A stretch of 64,000 bases of DNA from Exiguobacterium sp. Leaf196 (GTDB taxonomy: Bacteria; Bacillota; Bacilli; Exiguobacteriales; Exiguobacteriaceae), in contig NZ_LMPV01000008.1 in the NCBI RefSeq assembly GCF_001423965.1, forward strand, positions 62,001 to 126,000. Reading direction: 5' to 3'. The first letter of the stretch is position 1. Each line of letters starts with the position of its first letter. The notes below the pieces were generated by a model. The model was not told the DNA's origin and made no database searches. It saw only the letters and a program-made list of their open reading frames with translations. Positions 58,024-64,000 of the stretch are shown in pieces. Position numbers and translations under genes: made by a program.

Positions 58024-58569
58024 GTGAAAAAAATGTTGATCTATCTGATCCTAGCGATCGCTATCATCGGCATTGCCTATCAAGGTTATCAAACATACGA
58101 TGCGAAGCAAAAGAAAGTAGAACAACAACAAAAACAAGCATCACAAGGTGGTCTAGAGGTAGGGATGAAAGCCCCGAATCTATCCTTGCGTCAAGAAGGA
58201 AAAACAATCGATCTAGACGAAATTAATCATGATGTCTTTGTTATTAATTTTTGGGCGACGTGGTGTCCACCTTGCAAACAAGAAATTCCAGAACTAAATG
58301 CCTTTGCACGACATACGAATATACCTGTTTATGGCATCAACGTCACGACATCGGAGCGGCGTGTTTCAGATGTTGCCGATTTTCTGAAGCAGACACCTGT
58401 TGAATATTCCGTGTTGTATGATCGAACAGGAAATTCAGAAGACGCCTATCGTCTCGTAGCAATGCCCGCAACCTATGTATTAGATCGTAAAGGAACGATT
58501 CTTGCAAAACATGTCGGTCCTGTGACGGAACAGATGTTAAAAGAGATGGTGAAACGAACAGGAGGATGA
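58024..58569 (+). CDS. ResA/TlpA-like membrane-anchored thioredoxin
   Basis: A 181-aa thiol-disulfide oxidoreductase. An N-terminal anchor (about 4-19), a Lys/Gln-rich linker (28-42) and a TlpA/ResA domain (about 45-180) with the redox site WCPPC (Cys81 and Cys84), cis-Pro in AMPATYVLD and GLEVGMKAPNLSL. ResA relatives reduce cytochrome c apoproteins outside the membrane; this one may act more generally, as no ccs genes are here. The start is a GTG with AGGAGGGG at 8 bases. Its stop overlaps an ATG for the next gene. Confidence 0.88.
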   Translation: MKKMLIYLILAIAIIGIAYQGYQTYDAKQKKVEQQQKQASQGGLEVGMKAPNLSLRQEGKTIDLDEINHDVFVINFWATWCPPCKQEIPELNAFARHTNIPVYGINVTTSERRVSDVADFLKQTPVEYSVLYDRTGNSEDAYRLVAMPATYVLDRKGTILAKHVGPVTEQMLKEMVKRTGG

Positions 58570-58571
58570 CA

Positions 58572-59024
58572 ATGGAACTCCTATGCGACAACTGCTCCTT
58601 TCAACAAACATTTCAACTCGGTCAACTAGATGGGTGGCCGACGTTTCCTGCTGTCTTGACGCAAGGAGTTGAAGCGTTCATGACAGGTCTGCCGCTTTGG
58701 TTCGTACCGTCGATGCATGAACCGGTCTTACAGCGGACGTATGTGGACGACTGGAATCGTTTTCGTTTAATCCAATACTATCAGCTACATCAAGCAGAAG
58801 TAGCGGATGATTGGGTACCGTACCAATTAGACTTATATCATTGTCCAACATGTCACCAGTTTTCAAATCGATTTTGGTGTGCTTTATTTTTGCAATTGGA
58901 TGTCGTACAGCCACAGTATGTGTGTCCAAACGATCAAACAATATTAGAACGAATCGAAATATCTGATGTCCATCAGTACCCTTGTCCGTCGTGTAGTCAC
59001 CATTCCCTATATGTTCGTCGTTAA
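58572..59024 (+). CDS. Zinc-ribbon-containing hypothetical protein
   Basis: A 150-aa cytoplasmic protein with three CxxC pairs: CDNC (7-10), CPTC (about 97-100) and CPSC near the end (about 138-141), plus CPND. It is rich in Trp, Tyr and Phe. I do not know the family; it probably binds one or two zinc ions. AGGAGG, inside the end of the thioredoxin gene, lies 6 bases before the ATG at 58572, so the two are translationally coupled. Confidence 0.65.
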   Translation: MELLCDNCSFQQTFQLGQLDGWPTFPAVLTQGVEAFMTGLPLWFVPSMHEPVLQRTYVDDWNRFRLIQYYQLHQAEVADDWVPYQLDLYHCPTCHQFSNRFWCALFLQLDVVQPQYVCPNDQTILERIEISDVHQYPCPSCSHHSLYVRR

Positions 59025-59028
59025 AGCG

Positions 59029-59107
59029 AAAAAGCCATTCGTTTCATGAAGGACTGATGAGAGAAATTTTTCTCTATAGTCGATGCATGATACCGAATGG
59101 CTTTTTA
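59029..59107. terminator. Long-range hairpin between convergent genes
   Basis: AAAAAGCCATTCG (59034-59046) pairs with CGAATGGCTTTTT (about 59092-59105) across a 45-nt loop that holds its own GAGAGAAA/TTTCTC hairpin. It can work as a terminator in both directions. Confidence 0.65.
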
Positions 59108-59114
59108 TCGATCA

Positions 59115-59324
59115 TCAGCCCATTTGCCGAAACGAAAACGTTTGAAAGGAAGAGGGTGATGAATTGCTGACATCTAACGTATAAGTCGTACCGTCAAAAA
59201 TAATTGTATCGCCTAATCTTGCTTCAGGTGGTAAATAACGTCGTGGAATGAAGCTTGAACCATTTTCCCACAGTAGAACGGCATATTTACCATCAAGTCG
59301 CTCCAGCGTACCACGTTTGATCAT
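59115..59324 (-). CDS. DUF3006-like small protein
   Basis: A 69-aa beta-rich soluble protein. KRGTLERLDGKYAVLLWENG followed by FIPRRYLPPEARLGDTIIFDG matches the pattern of DUF3006 proteins (small predicted OB-like or beta-barrel fold). Function unknown. The ATG at 59324 has GGGAGGAG about 6 bases upstream; a longer frame to 59393 has no ribosome site. The 257 bp beyond its start are AT-rich with no further gene seen. Confidence 0.7.
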   Translation of the reverse strand: MIKRGTLERLDGKYAVLLWENGSSFIPRRYLPPEARLGDTIIFDGTTYTLDVSNSSPSSFQTFSFRQMG

Positions 59325-59533
59325 ATTAACTCCTCCCACAATTACATCGAAGTCGTTCCTCGATCGAACAGGAACGTACTCTTTCTCTATCATTCTCTGT
59401 AATTTTTATTCTTATGTTTGGTATATTCCCAGTTCGTTTCATCTTTACACATAATTCTTTAAAAAAACGTGATTCCAAGCCGTTTTCGTCGTAATTCGGA
59501 CGTAATTAACTGGAAATAAAAGCGATAGTGGCA

Positions 59534-59566
59534 GAAAAAAAGATCCGATATGTCATATCGGACCTC
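59534..59566 (-). terminator. Terminator of nhaC
   Basis: TCCGATATG pairs with CATATCGGA; seven T residues follow on the minus strand. Confidence 0.8.
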
Positions 59567-59581
59567 TAATATGAAATAGAC

Positions 59582-60958
59582 TTAAGAAGCGAGGGACTGT
59601 TTCGTTTCGACTTTAGTCGGACGAAGAAAAGCAAGTAAGAACGTAAACAATGGTGAAAGAAGTAAAAAGAATGCGAACGGGATGTATTCCGTTACCGGAA
59701 CACCTAGTGTTGAAGCGAAGAATGCTCCGGAAACTCCCCACGGAATGAGTGGATTGACGAGTGTTCCTCCATCTTCTAGTGAACGAGAAAGGAAACGTGG
59801 ATCAATCTGACGTTCTTCAAAAACCCGTTTAAATGCTTGTCCTGGCAATAAAATCGACAAGTACTGTTCTCCAGCCATCACGTTGACACCGATGGAAGAT
59901 AAGGCAACAGCAGAGATGATACTTCCATCGCGTTTGAGTCGTGAAACGGTCCGTTCAATGATGACATCGATGACACCGATGCCGCGTAAAACACCACCGA
60001 AAGCGAGTGCGAGCATGACGAGGGAAACGGACCACATCATTGATTGCAAGCCACCCTTACTGATGATTGCTGCGACGGTTTTACTAGAAGATTCTAGTTT
60101 TAAACCGTTTTGAATGACGGCCATCCAATTTGAAACGTCCCAATTTCCTTGAACGAGACCTGTTAACAATAGACCACTTAAGACACCAGCTACAAGTGTC
60201 GGGATGACCGGCATCTTACGCAATGCTAGAACCATGACAAGTAAAGGAGAAAGTAGCGTCCATGGTGATAGATGGAACAAGCGGGCTAATTCCTCTTGTG
60301 TCGTTTGAACAGCAGGTGAATCGACCGTGCCACTGCTACGTCCAAAGATGAAGAACAAAATAAATGTGATCGTGATGGCAGGAATCGTCGTTCCCATCAT
60401 GAAACGAATATGATCAAATACGGTAACGTTGACGATTCCCGGTGCAAAGTTCGTCGTATCTGACAAAGGTGACATCTTATCTCCAAAACATGCGCCACTG
60501 ATGATAGCACCTGCTGCAAGTGCGGGATTGACACCTAACGCGATTGCGATTCCCATTAAGGCAACACCAACCGTACCGATCGTCGTAAATGAACTGCCTG
60601 TAAAGGTCGAAACGACCATCGCAATGAGAAGGGCGCTCGGTGCGAACCAAGTCGCCGAAAGAGTGGATAAACCAAAATGAAGAAGGGTCGGCACTGCGCC
60701 ACTCATCATCCAGACTGCGATCGTTATGCCGACGAGTAACATGATTAAGATTGGTTTAATCGCTTCCCGAATACCTTGAATCATATGATGTTCAACGTCT
60801 TCGAACTTAAATCCACGATAAACAGCATATCCTGAGACGAAAATAAGACTGGATAAGATGGCAAGATGCGGTTCGGCTTTAGCACCGAATAACGCGGACA
60901 ATAAGATGATGATGCTGATTCCTAGGATAGCTGCGGATTCACGGAATGACATGCGCAT
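59582..60958 (-). CDS. nhaC: Na+/H+ antiporter, NhaC family
   Basis: A 458-aa membrane protein with about 12 helices in the NhaC family. STFTGSSFTTIGTVGVALMGIA, GAIISGACFGDKMSPLSDTTNFA and GGTLVNPLIPWGVSGAFFA are family hallmarks. It exports Na+ in exchange for protons; some relatives carry malate/lactate or other solutes (MleN-type). AAGGAGGTGG precedes the ATG. Monocistronic. About 170 bases upstream a weak cre-like sequence (61129-61142, two mismatches) was noted. Confidence 0.9.
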   Translation of the reverse strand: MRMSFRESAAILGISIIILLSALFGAKAEPHLAILSSLIFVSGYAVYRGFKFEDVEHHMIQGIREAIKPILIMLLVGITIAVWMMSGAVPTLLHFGLSTLSATWFAPSALLIAMVVSTFTGSSFTTIGTVGVALMGIAIALGVNPALAAGAIISGACFGDKMSPLSDTTNFAPGIVNVTVFDHIRFMMGTTIPAITITFILFFIFGRSSGTVDSPAVQTTQEELARLFHLSPWTLLSPLLVMVLALRKMPVIPTLVAGVLSGLLLTGLVQGNWDVSNWMAVIQNGLKLESSSKTVAAIISKGGLQSMMWSVSLVMLALAFGGVLRGIGVIDVIIERTVSRLKRDGSIISAVALSSIGVNVMAGEQYLSILLPGQAFKRVFEERQIDPRFLSRSLEDGGTLVNPLIPWGVSGAFFASTLGVPVTEYIPFAFFLLLSPLFTFLLAFLRPTKVETKQSLAS

Positions 60959-61211
60959 GCTTCCACCTCCTTAAAAGAATATGGATAGATGATAGTCCTC
61001 TGTTGCTAACACGCTTTTATGCATGAAAGCAATGAACAAACGTAATCTTAACGAATAATAACGTTGGCGTCAACTATAAGAGATTCGCCAATGAATTAGA
61101 AAAGAGTATAAATGTGACGATTTTTTGTCGTAAACGCTTTCCTTTTTTCTTTAAATCTTGCACAATAGGAAGTATCAGATGACATTTTTGTGAACGATGA
61201 GGAGGATACAT

Positions 61212-61307
61212 ATGTTTACAATGATTTTTGTAGTAGTCGTTGCGATCATGGGTGCAGGCGTATTTGGGATCGATCATCTCGTAGCACAACGTGCTGAAAA
61301 GCGTTAA
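61212..61307 (+). CDS. 31-aa small membrane peptide
   Basis: A 31-codon frame: MFTMIFVVVVAIMGAGVFG, then IDHLVAQRAEKR. One hydrophobic helix and a basic tail give a typical small single-span membrane protein. GAGGAGG lies 7 bases before the ATG and a terminator follows 15 bases after the stop, so expression is very likely. Family not recognised. Confidence 0.75.
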   Translation: MFTMIFVVVVAIMGAGVFGIDHLVAQRAEKR

Positions 61308-61321
61308 ATGAGTGAATATAA

Positions 61322-61378
61322 AAGAAGTGTTGAAGGGGCTGTCTTATAGAAGACAATCACTTCAACGCTTCTTTTTTG
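61322..61378 (+). terminator. Terminator of the 31-aa gene
   Basis: AAGAAGTGTTGAAG pairs with CTTCAACGCTTCTT around an inner TGTCTT/AAGACA hairpin, then T residues. Confidence 0.8.
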
Positions 61379-61384
61379 CATAAA

Positions 61385-61407
61385 AACTAATAAAAATTCA
61401 ATTGACA
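61385..61407 (+). promoter_or_regulatory. ARG box (AhrC/ArgR operator) and -35 of the arg operon
   Basis: AACTAATAAAAATTCAAT (61385-61402) matches the B. subtilis ARG box CATGAATAAAAATKCAAK at 15 of 18 positions and runs into the -35 TTGACA (61402-61407). A second AT-rich half-site (TATAAATATACATATG) follows in the spacer. Arginine-dependent repression is expected. Confidence 0.7.
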
Positions 61408-61465
61408 GTATAAATATACATATGTTTAAATCGGTATAACATTCTTTGAAGGGGAGCGTACAGTT

Positions 61466-62497
61466 ATGAAATGTACCATCATCGGAGTAACAGGATACAC
61501 CGGAATTGAGCTATTAAGGCTATTAGAAGCACATCCTTCATTTGAAATCGTTTGTTTGATGAGTGATTCGATGGCAGGACAATCGATGAATGAGTTATTC
61601 CCATTCATGAATAAAAAAACGTATTCATTATTATCTTCCTTTTCCGTAGAACATTTAACGGAAACAGAGACAGACATAGTGTTCTTAGCGACACCGAGTG
61701 GAGTCTCGAAACAATACTTAGAACAACTTCAAAATTGGTCCGGTTACGTTATCGATTTAAGTGGTGATTTACGACTACCGTCTGAATCGTATGAAGCTTG
61801 GTATGATAAGGAACCAATTGATGCCCAGTTACAACAAAAAGCGACGTATGGTTTATCGGAATGGAATCGTCAAGCAATCAAAACGAGCAGATGGATTGCG
61901 AATCCCGGTTGTTATGCGACAGCGGTCCTTCTTGGACTAGCACCATTCGTAAAAGAGAAAAAAATCGATCCCTCTCAAATCATCATCCAAGCATCTTCTG
62001 GTCTAACGGGAGCAGGAAAGACGTTGACAACACAGACTCATCATGTCCATTCCAGTGAAAACGTTCGTTTATATAAAGTAAATCAACACCAACATATTCC
62101 AGAAATTGAACAGGCACTTTTGGAATGGACCGGTTCATCGTATCCGATCACGTTCTCGACGCAATTATTACCGATCAATCGAGGCATCATGGCGATCATG
62201 ACGGTCCAGCCGTTCCTTGATCAATCAGAAGCAGAATGGCGATCCTGGTTGACGGAACAGTATGCAACGGAACCGTTTATACGTGTACAACACAGCGATC
62301 CGGAGATTAAGTCCGTCGTGGGTAGCAACCACTGTGATTTGACCGTCTATAAGGATGAACGGACAGGGCGCGTTACCATCGTTTCGGTCATCGATAATAT
62401 GCAAAAAGGTGCTGCCGGACAGGCCGTTCAAAATGCCAACATTCTAGCAGGATTTGATGAAATGTCTGGTTTGACCCAACAACCGATCTTTATTTAA
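61466..62497 (+). CDS. argC: N-acetyl-gamma-glutamyl-phosphate reductase
   Basis: A 343-aa NADPH enzyme, third step from glutamate to ornithine. The N-terminal Rossmann motif IIGVTGYTGIELLRLLEAHP, FLATPSGVSKQY and the catalytic Cys149 in ANPGCYATAVLLGLAP identify it, with HHVHSSENVRLYKVNQHQHIPE in the substrate region. AAGGGGAG lies about 9 bases before the ATG. First gene of an argC-argJ-argB operon under an ARG box. Confidence 0.95.
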   Translation: MKCTIIGVTGYTGIELLRLLEAHPSFEIVCLMSDSMAGQSMNELFPFMNKKTYSLLSSFSVEHLTETETDIVFLATPSGVSKQYLEQLQNWSGYVIDLSGDLRLPSESYEAWYDKEPIDAQLQQKATYGLSEWNRQAIKTSRWIANPGCYATAVLLGLAPFVKEKKIDPSQIIIQASSGLTGAGKTLTTQTHHVHSSENVRLYKVNQHQHIPEIEQALLEWTGSSYPITFSTQLLPINRGIMAIMTVQPFLDQSEAEWRSWLTEQYATEPFIRVQHSDPEIKSVVGSNHCDLTVYKDERTGRVTIVSVIDNMQKGAAGQAVQNANILAGFDEMSGLTQQPIFI

Positions 62498-62527
62498 ACA
62501 CTTGGAGACGAAAGAGGAGGAACGCCT

Positions 62528-63745
62528 GTGTGGCAAGTACAAGTAGAGACCCCATTGACGATCACGACACCGAAGGGATTTCAAGCATCAGGGGTACACG
62601 TGGGGCTAAAGCGAAAGCGAAAGGATCTTGGTTTGATTTGGTGTGAGGAAGGAGCAAGTGCCGCAGCTGTCTATACGACGAATCAGGTGCAAGCAGCACC
62701 GATTACTGTGACGAAGCAAGCGATTCAGGCGTCACAAGGACGCATTCATGCCGTCCTCGTCAACAGCGGGAACGCGAATGCCTGTACGGGAGAACTTGGT
62801 CTATCACATGCGTATACATCACAACAAGCGTTAGCGACACATTTCGGGATCGCTCCTGAACAAGTTGTCATCGCTTCGACTGGGATCATCGGTCAACCGT
62901 TAGCCATTGATACGTTACTGGCAGGTATTCCACAGCTGATTCCTACAAATGACAAGGATGCCGCGAGTGATTTCGCCCATGCGATCCTGACAACCGATAC
63001 CGGTACGAAATCAGCTGGTCAACAATACATGCAAGGGGATGTCCAAATTTCAGTATGTGGTGTAGCGAAAGGATCAGGGATGATTCATCCGAACATGGCG
63101 ACGATGCTTGGGTTCTTGACGACCGATGCAACGATTGAACCGGATGTCTTACAGACACTATTGCGCCGGACGATTCATCGGACGTTTAACTGCATTACCG
63201 TAGATGGAGACAGTTCGACAAATGACATGGTCATGATTTTAGCGAGTGGAGCTGCAGGGGGAGCGCCGATCGTTGAAGGTACGGACGAAGCATTCGCATT
63301 CGAACAGGCCATCGAAACGGTTTGTCAAGATTTAGCGAAACAAATTGCGCGGGACGGGGAAGGTGCGACGAAGTTAATCGAAGTGACGGTAAAGGGAACA
63401 CAAACCGATGAAGTAGCGCGGATGGTCGCTAAACAAGTCGTCGGATCGTCTCTCGTCAAAACAGCAATCTTTGGGGAAGATGCGAACTGGGGACGAATCA
63501 TCGCTGCTGTCGGAAGTATCAAGGAGCCGCTTGATGTATCAAACGTTGATATTAAAATTGGTTCGCAGTGGGTGTTACAACAGAGCATGCCTATTTTATT
63601 TGATGAAACAATCGCATCGCAGGACCTTGCGCAACAAGACGTCCGAATTCATATCAATTTGAATGATGGAGTAGGACAAGGACACGCCTATGGTTGTGAC
63701 CTGACGTACGATTACGTCAAAATCAATGCGAGTTACCGGACATGA
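62528..63745 (+). CDS. argJ: Bifunctional ornithine acetyltransferase/N-acetylglutamate synthase
   Basis: A 405-aa self-cleaving enzyme that recycles the acetyl group between acetylornithine and glutamate. The autocleavage site is Thr192 in KGSGMIHPNMATMLGFLTTD, giving alpha and beta chains. VLVNSGNANACTG (oxyanion region) and GDSSTNDM are also conserved. Whether it also makes N-acetylglutamate from acetyl-CoA cannot be decided. The start is a GTG with GAGGAGGAA about 8 bases upstream. Its stop overlaps argB as ATGA. Confidence 0.95.
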   Translation: MWQVQVETPLTITTPKGFQASGVHVGLKRKRKDLGLIWCEEGASAAAVYTTNQVQAAPITVTKQAIQASQGRIHAVLVNSGNANACTGELGLSHAYTSQQALATHFGIAPEQVVIASTGIIGQPLAIDTLLAGIPQLIPTNDKDAASDFAHAILTTDTGTKSAGQQYMQGDVQISVCGVAKGSGMIHPNMATMLGFLTTDATIEPDVLQTLLRRTIHRTFNCITVDGDSSTNDMVMILASGAAGGAPIVEGTDEAFAFEQAIETVCQDLAKQIARDGEGATKLIEVTVKGTQTDEVARMVAKQVVGSSLVKTAIFGEDANWGRIIAAVGSIKEPLDVSNVDIKIGSQWVLQQSMPILFDETIASQDLAQQDVRIHINLNDGVGQGHAYGCDLTYDYVKINASYRT

Positions 63746-64000
63746 CGAAACGAAAAGTTATCAAACTGGGTGGTAGTGTATGGGAGCAATTGGATGCGCA
63801 GTATTTCGAGGAATGGAAAGCGTGGGTCGAAACCGGTAACGAACTATTGATCGTCCATGGGGGTGGCCCACTTCTATCGAGTTACTGTGAACAAGAGGGA
63901 ATCAAACCCGTGTTTCGAGATGGTGTCCGTGTGACGACGGATGGTGTGTTACTCGGGGCGCGACGGATCTTAGCAGGGGAAGTCCAATCCGGGATCGTCC
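63742..64000 (+). CDS. argB: Acetylglutamate kinase (partial)
   Basis: The first 86 codons are in the window. It phosphorylates N-acetylglutamate, second step of ornithine synthesis. KRKVIKLGGSVW (ATP site), LLIVHGGGPLLSSY (substrate Gly-rich loop) and FRDGVRVTTDGVL are typical. The ATG overlaps the argJ stop (ATGA), so translation is coupled. The rest lies beyond base 64000. Confidence 0.92.
   Translation, partial: MTKRKVIKLGGSVWEQLDAQYFEEWKAWVETGNELLIVHGGGPLLSSYCEQEGIKPVFRDGVRVTTDGVLLGARRILAGEVQSGIV

Noticed and set aside
61129-61142. CGTAAACGCTTTCC as a cre
   Set aside because: Two mismatches to the consensus and an unclear position relative to nhaC and the 31-aa gene; mentioned only in the nhaC entry.

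Overview
The window looks like chromosomal DNA of a low-to-mid GC member of the Bacillales, most likely Exiguobacterium. This rests on Bacillus-type gene families (YkyA, YhfH, YdhK, YitT, YwcJ, CsbD, SwrC, YhgE), strong GGAGG ribosome sites, a C30-type carotenoid desaturase, and CcpA, Rex, AhrC and WalR-like sites. There is no rRNA or marker gene, so the genus is an inference from gene content. Density is high, with short operons on both strands separated by Rho-independent terminators, several of them bidirectional.

Layout. 1-6.3 kb: start of an OppA-type lipoprotein, an MgtC-like protein, a basic amino acid antiporter, an EAL phosphodiesterase with a decayed GGDEF, and ornithine aminotransferase under a cre. 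6.4-11.2 kb: CsbD with a SigB-like promoter, a GlcNAc-type PTS permease, a DMT exporter, a YkyA lipoprotein, a polysaccharide deacetylase and a 48-aa zinc-ribbon YhfH protein. 11.4-18.7 kb: nitroreductase, tRNA-Val, YdhK lipoprotein divergent from a histidine kinase/response regulator pair, phosphatase, carotenoid desaturase with an ICMT-like methyltransferase, and a D,D-carboxypeptidase. 18.9-24.9 kb: SwrC efflux pump, an identical second tRNA-Val, an EIIC_2 permease behind a structured leader RNA, and a phosphoesterase. 25-26.6 kb: a decayed fatty-acid-hydroxylase relative followed by an inactivated IS150-type element sitting in the loop of a terminator. 26.6-37.1 kb: TetR/YhgE pair, quinone oxidoreductase, YidD, tautomerase, aldehyde dehydrogenase, CNNM/CBS protein, Ohr, DJ-1 protein and a VOC protein. 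37.4-40.4 kb: two tandem PcsB/CwlO-like M23 hydrolases with matching WalR-like promoters. 40.4-43.7 kb: TPP riboswitch and thiD-thiM-thiE. 43.7-59.3 kb: YitT, Rex-boxed ywcJ, M29 aminopeptidase, murB, several GNATs, an LCP protein, a ResA-like thioredoxin and several unknowns. 59.6-64 kb: NhaC, a 31-aa membrane peptide, and the argC-argJ-argB start under an ARG box.

Functional themes are envelope building and remodelling (murB, LCP, tandem M23 enzymes, carboxypeptidase, deacetylase), amino acid metabolism (arg genes, rocD, antiporter), cofactor synthesis (thi) and stress or redox responses (Ohr, nitroreductases, CsbD, Rex-controlled FNT channel). The only mobile DNA seen is the dead IS at 25.3-26.6 kb. 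No CRISPR array, prophage, defence island or secondary-metabolite cluster was recognised.
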